Of a DNA stretch of 64,000 bases, positions 22,101-34,730 are shown in pieces (the stretch's first letter is position 1; the number at the start of each line of letters is the position of its first letter). The position numbers were made by a program, and so were the translations under genes. Under the pieces are notes generated by a model. It was not told the origin of the DNA, searched no databases, and worked only from the letters and a program-made list of their open reading frames with translations. The DNA is from Gracilaria gracilis (taxonomy: Eukaryota; Rhodophyta; Florideophyceae; Gracilariales; Gracilariaceae), in the NCBI GenBank assembly GCA_030374805.1, contig JARGSG010000204.1, positions 1 to 64,000 of the forward strand, given 5' to 3'.

Positions 22101-24330
22101 AGGAGATTAGACTACGGCCACAGAAGCTTTCGGCCCTCCTGAAGAAAGAAAGCTTTGTCTAAGAAAAATCTCATTAAGGTATAGGAATAGAAGACTTAAG
22201 AATCCACAAAGAAAGAGAGGGTAGTCACCCACTGTACCACCGGTCCAACAGCCGAGACGGCAGGCAGAGACTTCCCGTTCATTTGCTCAGGGCTTGTTGC
22301 CACATTCTCTTTGGATACATTTTGTCTTCATGCAGAAAATGGAAAGTTGATGGCTGTTGGTCGGATCAGGTTCATAGTCGCCACGCGCACGCATTGAAGG
22401 AAAAGGAAAGAGTCGAAAGCAAACTTTTTGGGTACCAGAGAAGTCCGCGGTAGATGCGGAGGCCCCCAGACCTCCAGTGGAAAGTCTGATATTCTTTATT
22501 AAGTAGTTCTTTATCTCTGCCACCTATGATTGTGGATGGCAGATGGTTTGAATCTACCTTCAAACCGGCGTAGGCTGCATGTGCGCCATTGAGCGTTATC
22601 ATTCCAACTGCGTAGCATCTCTTGCGGTGCCACTGCTAGCTATGACGACGTCAGGTTGCTCAACACTGCCTCTATGGGCCATTGTCGTAGAGCATTGGTC
22701 AGATAATTTGGGCAGTGGTTGCTTGCACATTCTTTGTACCTGCAAATGCTCCGCTCTCCTTCGGAAATTCTGTCATTGACGGCTTTCTTCTCGCCGTTTG
22801 TTCCTGTGGAACTCTCACCCTACCACAGTTGCAGTATGTGTGTCATATATGACAGCGTCTCTGCGACGCGTACCGTTCAGTGATAAGACGCTTCGACATT
22901 TTCCTGTCAGATCCCATCTCGATAGTTAGTCCACGACCAACAGCGTCTCCTCGCTACTGTCGTTCAACAGTACAGGGCCCTGTAACTTTAAAAAGTCGCA
23001 TTCCATCCTCTGTGTTCTTTGCAGTATTTCACAGCTTCTTCCTGCTGCGGGCTGCATGGAGCACTAGGCCATGCAACTCTTCTACGTTGCAATACCGTCT
23101 GGTACCGCCATCATTCCTGCGGAGCTCTTCGTTCACCCAACACTACGACGTTGCAGTCGTCCGAATAGGGGTTTTTCATGGACGATGCGGCCTCTTCTAC
23201 CAAACTTGGTTCTTTCAACGTTGAGTAGTGAGAACTTGGTGGGTAATAACCGCCGTTTGCAGTGCAGTGCATTAGATTGCGCAGACTTTCGCTGCTGCAT
23301 TCAGCTCATGATGTTTTGGGCGACAGTATCCTATAGCTCTCCCTGCTGCAGTGTTCTTCAACGATGGGCGCTTCGACTTCAAAAGATTGCGTGACATCCA
23401 GGTACAGTTCTTCGTCGGCCTTTCGTAGTTTCGATGGCGCTGGATGCTCTGCGGCCCTCGGTGTTCGAAAGGGTACATGTCAACCGACACAGCATCTTGA
23501 CAGCATCCCACAACTTGTCCTTGTCGCGGGGCCTTCTGATGTATGGAGCTGTAACGAATAAGCCCGTGATGCCTTTCACGTAGGCCTCTCACAGTGTGCC
23601 CGTAGCATTCCGCCGTTTTCCATCACGGCCCTCTACTGCTGGACGTTCCTTGTACCTGGTACGCGTCCATGCCGGAGCAATAACGTATGTTTGGTGGAAA
23701 AGCCGTTCATGATTGCTGTAGATACTTCCTGTTATATTCGGTCTAAGTAGGACTTGGTTCGGGCCGACGCAGTTCCAATCGCAAACCGACGGGCGTGATT
23801 GTCAGACCTTCGGCCTTCGGAGAGCAAGTGCTTTGTCCTTGTGCACAATGCTATGGTTTACATGGACATATTGCGAAATCGGTATTTTCATTTTACGATC
23901 AAACGGAATTGGCCCACCTGGATATAGCAAAGTTGAGGGCGTGAGAAAAGCTATATCCGGACAAATAGCAGAAAGCTTCATGCACGCTCATGAAACAGTG
24001 GGCGTCTGCTCAAATACCAAAACGCGAGGTACATGTGGGGAGTATTCACGCTCTACTTTCGCTTGCTGACACGAGCGCTTTCGCTTCAAGCGGGAAGATC
24101 GATACGGGCGGGAGCTGGTGTCAGCAATCGATGCGGTTATCAAGAGGTATGCAACGCGGAAGGCGTGTTTGAGTGGCCGTATTATTCGTTCGCTTCGCAC
24201 GTATGATAGATATCGGGACGATTTGAGTGTGAACAAAAAGCAGTAACGATATAGCAAACGACCTAAAGTTAGGCACTTCTGCTATATCGTACCTTTCCAA
24301 GGAAGTAAACAAAATTCAACTTTTTCACGC
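22100..24330. other. AT-rich region without recognised genes
   Basis: No domain-level match was seen. Small inverted motifs GGATATAGC...GCTATATCC (about 23,929-23,982) and GATATAGCA...TGCTATATC (about 24,247-24,286) could be termini of a short non-autonomous element, but the interior gives no confirmation. Confidence 0.3.
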
Positions 24331-24339
24331 CCCACCGAA

Positions 24340-25551
24340 ATGCCCCCGAGCAATATCAAGTTTGGTCCTATGTACGCAACTGTCGCCGCTTTCAGTCCAA
24401 CAAGTCGTCACGTCACCTTCCGAAGGGACTTCTCCGACCTCTCCCCATCCATAACCGCTGTTGGGAAACCGTTACTTTTGACTTTCTACGGAGATACCGA
24501 CCACCAGCGCTCTCTTTGACGCCATCTTGGTCATGGTTGACAAGCTTTCCGAACAACGGATCTTCATTCCGACTACAAACACTGCCACCGCTCGGCACAC
24601 CCTTCATCTCTTCGAGCTTCACCTTTTTTCGAAACATGGCGTCCCTCACACTCTCGTCAGTGATCGCCATCCAAAGGTTACATCCAACTTCTGCGAATCT
24701 CTAGTGCACATTCTGGGCCTTCGTTCCTATGTCTCCACTACCTCGCACCTTCAAACGGATGCCCAGTCATAGAACATGATCCGTAATGTGTGTAACATGC
24801 TCCGCGCCGTTGTTCAGAGTGTTCCTTTCGAATGAGAACTCTCTCTCCCCACTATTGAATTTCAATACAACGCGTCAATGCATGGTAGTACAGAACTGGC
24901 ACCATTTGAAGTTGAACTCGGATTTATTCCTCACACGCCTGTGACACTTCAGCTCGAAGACTGCAGTGTGCAGTCGCAAGAACCAAAACATCTCGTTGGT
25001 CGCCGCCATACCCTTCGTGCACTTATAAGAGACAATTTGGCCAAAGCGATCGCAAATCAACAGTTCTATGCGAACAAGCGCCGAGAGCCAGCCTCTTTTC
25101 AGGTCAATGATCAGCTCTTGTCCGTGCTAATGCGCTGTCCCTCGTTCGCCGCGCTATATTGCCAAAGAAATGGCAGCCTCATTTTGTTGGTCCATTTCGA
25201 GTTTCGGAAGCGCTTGGACCGGTTACATATCGAATCGAACTCCCTCAAACCATGAAGAAAGCTCACGACGTTGTGCACGTCTCCAAACTGAAGCTCTTTC
25301 ATCACGAAAGCAAAGGAACCGTGGGCATTTTCATCAACAACGAGGGAGAAATTGAACAAGAGGTATCTCAAATACTAGAAAAGAAGCGGGTCAATCGTCG
25401 CGTTTTCTACTTGGTTCAATTCACCGGCGATGATCGTGATGACGCCGTTTGGTGGCCTAACAGAGCTTTGAGAAACTGTCGCTCTGCTTTGAAAATGTTC
25501 AACTCTTCCCGAAAGTCAATGAGGACATTGACTTCTTCAAAACAGGGGTGA
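24340..25551 (+). pseudogene. Ty3/gypsy integrase and chromodomain remnant (element D)
   Basis: The translation passes from the end of the integrase zinc finger (CRRFQSNKSSRHLPKGLLRP, last Cys lost) through the first catalytic Asp (VTFDFLRR), VDKLSEQRIFIPT and VSDRHPKVTSNF (second Asp) to HLQTDAQS, where the Glu codon of the usual QTER motif is a TAG (24,770). A TGA (about 24,831) and a frame change near 25,150 follow. The C-terminal part has KWQPHFVGPFRVSEALGPVT and a degenerate chromodomain (VFYLVQFTGDDRDDAVWWPN). The catalytic core resembles the Tf/chromovirus type more than gypsy A-C. It is an old, dead fragment with no LTRs in reach. Confidence 0.8.
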
Positions 25552-25559
25552 CGGTAATA

Positions 25560-28500
25560 GAACGTTTGTATCTTAAACGTTAGTTAGCCCTCATTCTTGA
25601 ACGTTAGCTCTCTCTTGAGAACGTGTGTACATTTAGATATAACGCATGCTTTTATGTAGTGCTAGACTTGACTACATAAACACCGCGGGCAAGGAGTCTG
25701 GCAAGAGCTCGGCCGGACTCAACGCACGACCGACTTCTACGTTCAGATACCAACCTATCATATTACACTGGAGGTCTAAGGTACGGATCTCAACGACATC
25801 AGGTCGTGTGAACGTGTCTGCTTAATGCTCTGGGTCATCAACAAGCAATTTCTCTTGCTGATGAGGTCTTCTGCATAAAACTTGAGCCCGTAGTTGCATC
25901 TCTGATGACTATAGCGACAGAAATTTGTCTGAATGCCTGCCGTTTACTAAAAGACGTCCCCCTTATTGTAAATCAACTATGGGGAGAGCTATTGGCATAT
26001 ATCTGCGAAGGTAGTGCTCCCGTACTAGAACCCAAGCAGACATTTCCCGGTTTAGATTACGGCTGTACATTATTGAACCTGATTGGTTGCGGTGGAGCAT
26101 ATCAGAGACCATGCGCCCAAGGTATCATTGAGAGCGACTCGCTCAAAATTGTCCTGAGCCCACTGTAGAGATGAGTTAAAACTGTGGTTGTAAACAGTTG
26201 CGAGCGAGGATGCGAAAAAGTTGTTGTGAAACTAGAGTACTCCGATGACGTCCTCACAAGCGTAGTGGCGGCTTCGATTTCTGGTCGCCCGCATGTGAAA
26301 ATGAGTTGCGCTGGATAGCAATGGAGTGAAAACTAGTACGTGTAATTCGCTTGAAAGATGAAGCGGTACCAGTTTCGAAAGGCCAAAACGGAATCTGGTG
26401 CTCTCTTGGAGAGGACTCGAAGTCGGCCAAGGGGGAACATGTAACCGTTCTGCTTTTGCTATAAAAAGCATCGATTTTGCGGCGCTTTCGGAACGACGAC
26501 ATGAAGAGCGAGCGAGGCTACAGTACGCTTGTCGAACGGTTGAGTTAACAGCAGGGAGATCTCGGCTCATACAACCCGTACCCATACAAATATTCCGCTC
26601 CTGACGTTGACTATTTGAATTCTCCAACTTATCAACAACCGCTCTAGATAGCTGAAGAGTGAGAAGATGCTAAGTGTTGCGATCCATGGATGTTGGAAAA
26701 GCTGCATGAGGACTGGGGCTCGACGGTGTTCCAGTAGAGAACGCAAGTGTAGGCTGCTTGACTATCGCTCAGTGAAAATTAACGTTCTACAAAGCTACAG
26801 CGCACAACTCTTAACTGTTTGAGGGGTAGCAAAGCGATTAGAGGATGTTGTTGATGCGAAGAGATGAGGCAGCGGTGTGCGGCATTCCATGATGTGGCCA
26901 ACTGTTGATCGGTTGATCAGAACTAAGTGCGAAGAGCACTCGATCGCGATCGGGTGGGAACGCTAGCGCGAGCACGAAAACGACCTCATAAAATTTACGT
27001 TTCTTCCAGGTTGCCTTCAACTTTAGCGAGTACGGCTGCATTCAGGATTTTAATATTATTATTGTTTATTCGTCGAATGCCCGGAATTCACTTCCGGGAA
27101 CATTCGCTACATAAAAACAATCACAAATCAGCTTTGTCCTAGCATGGTGCATTGCTGTAAACATAGACCAACATGGACCATATTTGAATCGATGAGTTCA
27201 GTAAACCTTGGTACACAACACCATGCTTCTCTGAAGCATGCTGCGCGTGTATCTATTACCAACAGTATACTTGACGGTTGGTACATTTTCACGATTGTCA
27301 GTGCCTCATATCGGCATTGGCTTCACGCTTCAAAGTGCAACACGTTTGCTACAACGATTGAACAACACACATGTCTAGATTGCAGAGCATTGACAACAGG
27401 AAAGAAGCATACATTCTAAACCAGAATTCTCTTCGTCTCGGCAGCGTATTGTCTGCTATTTGTCTCTTATACAGGTACAGGAGGTTCTAGGTGAAAATAA
27501 CACTAAAAAAATGTACAAAGCATGCTAACTGCTCCGCCTCATATGCGCAAGTATCGTTACGCTAATACAATAGGGGTATTCCAAATGGAATAGGGCTTTC
27601 TTCCAAAAAAATGCACATAATTCCTGTCCAAGCGCCATTGTTTTCTCACTTTCGCGGCATCACTTCTTCGTCGTATATCTTGTTATTTATTCATTTACTT
27701 TACGTTTATAATGTCGCAAAAAAATGGAGACATAAGAACGTCAGGACCTTCGTCTCCTTTTGCTTCTACGAAGCAAACTGTGGCTACTCTGCTCCACATT
27801 GGGATGTAGTGTAGATTAGTTCTTCTTTAAAACCAGTTGGTCATATATTCAACCAATGTATGCAATACTCGGCACCGACATATATCGCGGATATACCAAT
27901 CTATGACAGTTTGTTTTATTATGACTAACTATTACCAAATCGTGATATGAATCAAATTTGAATACTTCGCTTACAATCCTTAAACACCGCTCAAGTACCT
28001 AACTTTGCGTCAACGAACCTGGTTTTGCTAAATAGGTTTTAGCTGAAGTGCCAAGCATGCAAGTTTGAAAACAACACGGAAAGTAGTGCAATGTTGTCTG
28101 CAGTGGCAAAGAACCTATGAACAAGATGCTTTGCTTTCGTAAAGATTTAAATTGTCAGAAACTGTATACCTCCACTTACTGACGTTGATTGGGTTTAATA
28201 AAAAGGATTGCTGCTGGTCAATCTCAAGTGAGGTGTTGAGGTCAGACATATTTCCATAATTTTCTATTTACCGCTCTTACCCGAATCACACCCTGCCGTT
28301 CTACTGCCAGCAAGAGAAAGGCCTTTAGGCCCCTTGTTTCGTGCCTTTGTACAAAAGCTTGGTATGGTGACACGGAGCATAATGATTGCAAACATATAAT
28401 TGCCCGTTTTTCTTCGTCAACTCGGCTTATATTTGTCATAGCACGCTGTTGTCTCTTTCCTGAGGTAGTCGGCATATAAATCTCTTCACGTAATGTTATT

Positions 28501-29140
28501 AATTCTTTCAATAGAGCCATTGACAGCTAACTTGAATAAAAAAAGAGACCCATTAGTACTTTTTCGCTTTCCAACTCTGCTGGATAAATGCTACTTCAAA
28601 GATAATCTTCTTTATAGGTATTTTGGCTCTTCTTACTTGATGGTGGACGAACTTTAAATTCTTTCTACAGTGGTGGACGCTGAAAAAATTGTTTCATAGG
28701 ATCTGGTTTTTAATAGGTACGTCTGGTACGTTTCACTCAAAACGCATTGCCTGAACAACTTCAAGTGGGAAAGCAATGTTAAGGCAAATGTGCGCCATCT
28801 CGCCAGAGTGAACAATAGAGCTGTGCGATACACTCATAAACGGACTGACACGCCAACCACAGGCGCCCTAGCGCGGTAGTCCAAATGCACTGCTTATTTG
28901 CGATGAGACAAACAGATGCGAAGTAGCACTAACGGCACAAAGAGCGTAGACGTACAGTAACCAGTAGTTGAAATCAGTTTTAACGTATTTGGTTGGCGTT
29001 CTTCTACTATACAGCCTGTGTGCTCTCAAGCACTATTAAGTAGAACATAATCACTTTAATACACGCAAATACATACATATTACAATTCATGAAAAACATT
29101 TCACAAACATTATAATCAATGTCCAATTGTGTAGCATACA
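25560..29140. other. AT-rich region, nothing recognised
   Basis: Both strands were read; only short open frames without motifs (the longest about 130 codons at 26,627-26,232, minus). No repeats stand out. Confidence 0.4.
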
Positions 29141-29149
29141 GATGCTTAT

Positions 29150-29245
29150 CACCCAGGTCGAGTACTGATATCGTACCGGTCCATTGATATCAGTACGATA
29201 TCGTTCGGACCACATGATATCAGTACGATATCAGTTTGGCCCAGC
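29150..29245 (+). repeat. GATATC-containing palindromic repeats
   Basis: GTACTGATATCGTAC and two copies of TGATATCAGTACGATATC lie within 90 bp, each self-complementary over much of its length. Confidence 0.6.
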
Positions 29246-29393
29246 ATAAACGCAATTATGGGCATTTTAAAAAATTAAAATTTTTTGAAGAGATGTCACC
29301 AGCCGGACCTGTCATACAAAGTTCACATCGCGCTTTCCCACCACTCAATTGCGTTTCGGTCCTTCTGTGCCTTCCAAGCTGAGTGATAAGCCC

Positions 29394-29518
29394 GTTATGT
29401 TGGAAATCACGTGATGATATCGGGTCACTCGACAGAAAAATTGGTCCCTCGTCTTCGACTCGGGCCCGAATTTTTCTGTCTCGTGCCCCGGATATCATCA
29501 CTCGATTTTCAACATAAC
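29394..29518. repeat. Long imperfect hairpin, about 50-bp arms
   Basis: Arms 29,394-29,442 and 29,469-29,518 pair with about six mismatches and one indel around a 26-nt loop. Both ends read GTTATGTTG.AAATC inward and the loop-proximal ends read GACAGAAAAATT. It could be a foldback or MITE-like element or a small-RNA-forming structure. No target duplication was seen. Confidence 0.7.
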
Positions 29519-29529
29519 TCCTACATATG

Positions 29530-30540
29530 TATACATGTACATTTCGCGTTCACAAATCGCCAGTAGTCACCGAATACTTAGAAACTACAGTTTAGGGTTG
29601 AAGATTACTGGATTCAGTGATCCTCACCTCATTTCATTTACTTATACAGTAAACCATTATTAGAAAAATGCGGAGCATAGAAAGCATCCGCATCCTTCTA
29701 AAACGGTTACGCATAAAACGAAGGAAATCTTTACATAGTTTAGCAGAGAGTGGTGAGCTCCTACTGAATTCCAAAAAACGCCGTTATACGAGACTGCGTC
29801 ATATTCGAAATACGTTGACTGCGTAGCAAACTTTGCGTTCTCCTTAGAACTAATACACTTTGACGGTTACCTTGAACTTCCTCTCCTAAAGCCAGTAGCG
29901 CAACAGCCAGGTAATCCAGCTTGTCCTCCATCACCAATTTATCCAACAACATAGTGTCTCTGTCGTTTTCGACAGTCTTTTCATCATTATTAGGTGTAGC
30001 CGTTTAATTGCAACCTCTGTTGGTGCGTATTGCGGTAACAAGTCATAAACTTCATGCCTGGGTGGAAAAACTCATAATTTAATAATACGTATCCTTACAA
30101 AAAGAGGGCACAGTATCATAAAACCTCTGTTTTATAACATTTCCTTTTTCAACTTCTCCTCCATTATCTCTATATCCGTATCGTAAGCAATCATTGCTTA
30201 AGCTACCCAAAGTGTGTTCTCGCTTGCGTAGATGTCAACCATATCCTCATACGATGAATATCCATCTTACGCGGTACTCATATACCAAGAGTCTACTGTA
30301 GAGGAAAAAAATGGGAACAACCTCAAAAGCGGTGTTCTGTAGGTCACGATAGATTTCGCTCTTCTTCCTCCGTGTTTCGCATATGCAGATCAAATTCTAA
30401 AATAAATATGTAACGACGCAAATGCACAGGTTCATATTGAGTTCTCTCTTTTTAGAGCATTCCACATCGCTGACTACGCTGTACTTCATTTTTATCCTCC
30501 TACGCAGCTTTTCCTCTTCCATTATGTCAGATAGTATCCA
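29530..30540. other. AT-rich region, nothing recognised
   Basis: No coding or repeat structure that I can support; it borders the 3' side of the copia remnant. Confidence 0.4.
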
Positions 30541-30541
30541 A

Positions 30542-31999
30542 TCACTCCAAGTCCTGCTTTTGTTCGTCCAAATTTTCAATTGAACAAACAACAGAAAAGC
30601 TCAAGTTTTCTACGAACAAAATGGCTCGAAGGGGTTCCGTCATCAAATCCGGCGGCATCGTATCGGTTGCGAGACTTTCAACAGTCACTTCAACCTTTTC
30701 TATTATATTCAAACCAAAGTTTTCATGAATTGCAACACGCTTTGCACCACGGATGTCGCATTTTTTCCATTTGACTGCCGTATAATTGTCTTGATAAAGT
30801 AGCGTAGGTCCTTTCTTCTTCACGCCAAGATCTTCCAACAAATCGCGCATCCATACAATGAAACTGCAGACTTCACTTGCTCGACAAATTCTGCCTCTGC
30901 AGTTGATAAGACAATCATTGATTATTTGAGCGATCTCCAAGCTACAGTACAGAATCCAAGCATAATGACGAACCCACTTGTTGATTTGCGACTGGTTTGG
31001 TCTCCTCCCCAATCGGCATCTGCGAAAGCTCTTAGCGTTCCACCCCTTCCGAACAGACGTAATCCAAAGTCGGTGGTTCCTCGAAGATAGCGAAGAATTC
31101 GCTTCACAGCCTTCATATTGCACTGGCGCGGATCCGAACATCTTATGAAAAGTAAAGTTACCGCAAAAGTTGACGTCTGGGCGAATCCGAGTGGCAAGGA
31201 ATAAGAGGCATCCTATCACAGAGCTCACTCATTGGGGTTCCGATTGGCTTCGCGGTTTCCATTTGAAACCGTTTGAAAATTTCAACAATGTACTCCTTCT
31301 GATGCAGAAATGCACCCTTATTCCTTCTCAAGAACGTGACTCCTAAAAATTTCGATAGCGGCCCCATATCCTTTGCGTCCAGATATTGCGATATATGAGT
31401 CTTGACAATATTCAAACTGCTCATGTTCGGCGAAATAATAATTATATCGTCCACATAAATCATCAGCCATACGTCATCCTTTACATACAGGCACTCATCT
31501 GACTTCACTGGATGAAACCCAAGTCCATGCAGTACTTCCTTCCACTTCATATACCATTGTTGAGGAGCCTGTTTCAAGCCATAAAGACTTTTCCTCAACT
31601 TTAGTACTTCACCTTCGTCACAGAGTTTCAGACCAATTGGAGGTAGCACATAAATGGTTTCATCAATTTCGTCATGTAGAAATGCTGTTTTGGTGTCCAT
31701 TTGATGAATTATATATCCCCTCTGGACGGCTAGCGCCAACACAAGTCGAACTGTGTTGAAGTCTACCACAGGAGCATACGTGCGTTCGACTATCCCCTGC
31801 ATGAATCCACGAACCACCAATCGAGCTTTGTGACGGACAGTATCTCCATTGGCATTTGTTTTACGAACAAAAACCATTCTCGTGCTGATTGGTCTCATTG
31901 AAGACGTTCGATTAACTACTTCCCACGTCTCGTGTGCATGCAATGAGGCAAGTTCTTTCTCAATAGCTGAGCGCCAGTGGTCAGCATCTGGCATTGGTA
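30542..31999 (-). pseudogene. Ty1/copia pol remnant: reverse transcriptase and RNase H
   Basis: On the minus strand the copia RT domain starts at its usual opening (DADHWRSAIEKELASL) and includes VRHKARLVVRGF, YAPVVDFNTVRL, MDTKTAFLHDE, GLKQAPQQWY and the active site LMIYVDDIIII. It then changes frame near 31,180 into VIGCLLFLATRIRPD, and again into AVKRILRYLRGTTDFGL and RAFADADWGGD (RNase H, first Asp). Another change leads to SEVCSFIVWMRDLLEDLG and TLLYQDNYTAVK. At least two frameshifts make it inactive. Gag, protease and integrase should lie to the right (5'), but the sequence stops at 31,999 where the gypsy C LTR begins, so they are lost or displaced. Confidence 0.9.
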
Positions 32000-32001
32000 A
32001 G

Positions 32002-32771
32002 TGTAGTACAACGCCAGAGGCGGAAAGACACCACGAAGACGTCCGAGATCTTCCTCCGAAGGAGGGTAGTCAGCAGACAGAGCCTCTCTGGCAAGGCACG
32101 ACGAAGTCGGGTGTAAGCCGAGGCCAAGCGGTCACAACAGGCGTAGAGAGTTGAGAAAGGATCGGTGCTGGCAACACGTGTGTGGCTGAACGGGCCTTCT
32201 AGAGAGGCACGAGTCCACGGAAGTGGGGAAAGGAGAAGGGGAACCCGCGAGAGCGGGGGATGGAAAGAAGGAAAAGGAGGAAAGGGCAAAAAGGGCTACG
32301 GTAAACACCGGGGTTATCCCTGTACAAGGTCGAACGCGACACAAGCGGAAAACACTTCCACGAATGGGTCCTGTTAGGTGACGCAGGGAGGATACACTAC
32401 CCGTAGGCAACGGAGTCTCTCTCCTTGAAGGAGTCGATGACCGCCGAAGGCGAAGAAGTATAGAGCGAACCCTAGTTAGGGGAACTTTACTGTGCACGGC
32501 GGCGAGGTCGCCGCCGTGCTAAGTAGTGAGCTCGCACCGACACTAATTAAATAAACTAACTAAATTAGGCCCACGCCCAGTAGTAATTACCCACGCGCCG
32601 TGGCGCCCGTCTCACGTGTACGTGGCCAACCTCCTGGCTCAACCATGTCCCACGTGTCCTTCGCACTACAGTGGTTGTTACCATTCATATACTCCCATTG
32701 GGAGTGCCCGTCCGACAGGTCGGAATATGACTAGGTAGTCAGAAATCTCCATCAGACGGCGTTGCACTACA
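32002..32771 (-). repeat. 3' LTR of gypsy element C
   Basis: 770 bp with TG...CA ends; the terminal bases form an inverted repeat (TGTAGTACAACGCC on the left, GGCGTTGCACTACA on the right). On the element's strand it is preceded by a polypurine tract TAAGGAGAGGGATA (32,772-32,785 on the plus strand). It aligns with the gypsy A LTR and the 15.3-16.9 kb LTRs through CACGAAGACGTCCGAGATCTTCC. The five bases outside (31,997-32,001) are GTAAG; the matching duplication cannot be tested because the 5' end of C is missing. Confidence 0.8.
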
Positions 32772-32827
32772 TATCCCTCTCCTTAGGCGGAAGTATCACC
32801 TCACAGAGGGAAACGACGGCGGCAACC

Positions 32828-34658
32828 ATGGAGGATAAAAGCACGCCCTCTCCTGGCTCGCCGGCAACTCCTCGTTCTTTACCAACGCACAACCCTGCAC
32901 CCGCAGTTGCCATAGCTCCAGCATCTCTTCCCGACACGTCGGTCACCAACTACCACGCTCCTCCGACTCCTGTCATCGACCTCACAATGAGTGGCTCTCA
33001 GAAACCCCATACAGAGGAATTCAGCGGCTCCCGTTCCGTGCCCTTACCGCAAGGCGGGCAGCAAACTAATGCGAACCAGGGACAACCGTCCGGGACGGTG
33101 GCGATCCCTTCCCAAGTTGGGGAGTCAACCGGCTCCGGGACGGGGGGCAATTGGCCGTCCTACGACTCCCTCGTGGGACTCAACCCGAACAATCGACAAC
33201 AGGCTATGCGCCTCCGGCTTGCGCCGTGGTTCCACCCGATCTCGGTTTTCGACGACGAGCTGATTTCGCAGTACGTCGACGGCAATGAGCGCCTTCTAGG
33301 GCACCTGCCGGCTATCTTCACCACTTTGTGGGATTGGCGCCGGCGCGTCGCCATACCTGCACACCTGGTTCTCCGCTAAGCGGGCGAGTCCCGAGCTCAG
33401 GCTCATGCCGCGCTGGTGCGGATTGGACACTAACGGCAGAGCCGGGCTCCATTCGGGTTCCTCATCCCGCAAGAGATGAGGTTCGACGTCGAGCAGTACC
33501 GCACCCCCGGGGAGATGAGCTATTGCGACCGGCTGTCGCCGTTGGAGACGTTCGCTTGGCGAGGATTCCCGATTGTCCAGCAGGAAGCCTTGCGCTGGCA
33601 ACGACCGATCATTTGGGCCGAATTCCGCTATCTCGCGCGGCGTTACCGGTTCTCCTTCCTTCAGGAATTCATCCGCTTCGAGCGTCGCTGCCGTTCACGT
33701 TTCGATTATTTCGTTCCGTATCAAAACATGGAGGTGGAGCGTATTGCTCCCGCTCACCGACAAGGTCGGTAAGTCCCTCTGCCAGCCTGGTGGGATCAGC
33801 TCGAGGCCTGCCGGGGGTGCTACATAGAGCTGCCCCCGGTGTTCACCTATTTAGGGTCATACCTCCTAACGGATCCGCGTAGTGGGCTTTGGTCGGTTGT
33901 AGTCACCGAGTGGGCCGTCCGCGCCGCGGCTTACATCCTCAGTGAGGCTTACGACCAGTACAGACTGTGGTTCCTTCCTCCGCGCGTGTGGGCCGGTATC
34001 CGTCAACTCGACATGACCATCCCCCTTGGGGGTCAGGCTAACGCCAAAGAAGTCCTCGAGTTACTCGACTATATCGACAGTATTGACTGGAAAGCGGCCC
34101 CGATCGGGCAGAGTGGCCGGCTCACCGGTGGCGGTGGACATGGCCCCGGTCTAGGGCGCAATACCGCCTTGGCAGGCGATTTCGTGTACTTCGATCCATG
34201 GGAACAACGGGAGATTTCTGCTGATGAAGATGCCGAACTCCGGAATGCCCCGAGGAAAATTCCAGACGGTCATCCGATTGGGTTCGTCGTCTCGGACGAT
34301 TATCTGCTCTAGCGGGGAAAATGAACCCATGTTGGACAACGCATCCGCCGCGGCGGGCGGTGATGACGACGCGATGGTTGTCGGCATTCCTCCGGAGAAT
34401 GACGAACCTGTCCCACAGGAGTCTGAGCTCGCCGCTTCGGCGTCGGCGTCAGCTTCGGCTGTTCCGACTTCCACGGCGGCTGCCGGGAATACTCCCCAGA
34501 CGGGCGGGAATCCCGGTGCCGTCATCGCGCAGTTCCTCTGAGAGGTGGGGCTCGGCGCCGATACGGCGACCGGCGACCTATCCGCAATGCGGGAAGCCCG
34601 GGCGCAACGCCTCGGCGGTGGCCAGCCTCCGAACGAGGGGAGTGGTCATAACCAGTAA
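32828..34658 (+). pseudogene. Antisense ORF of gypsy C (homologous to that of gypsy A)
   Basis: This ORF is antisense to C's pol and lies between the pol 3' end and the 3' LTR. From ATG 32,828 one frame is open apart from TAA at 33,377, 33,431 and 33,770 and TAG at 34,310. A frame change near 34,300 and a TGA at 34,539 precede the end at 34,658. The product starts Pro/Ser-rich, contains RSVPLPQGG, a conserved core (LAPWFHPISVFDDELISQYV, LWDWRRRVAIPAH, SYCDRLSPLETFAWRG, TYLGSYLLTDP, ALAGDFVYFDPWE) and an acidic Ala-rich C-terminus (GDDDA...ASASASASA). It has no RT, protease or zinc-finger motif. Function unknown; protein-level conservation with gypsy A argues it was once translated. Confidence 0.7.
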
Positions 34659-34730
34659 GACTGGGTCCCTATAGTAGCAATAAAAACCACCTGCTTGTGA
34701 GTTCCTTCCGTCTATGACGTGTTCTCGTAG

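Noticed and set aside
23272-23592. Minus-strand ORF as retroelement RT or RNase H
   Set aside because: Charged residues look suggestive, but no catalytic motif could be placed in any of the three frames.
32828-34658. Calling the antisense ORFs of gypsy A and C their gag genes
   Set aside because: They are on the wrong strand and downstream of pol, lack capsid and knuckle motifs, and element B has a separate sense gag plus an antisense ORF.
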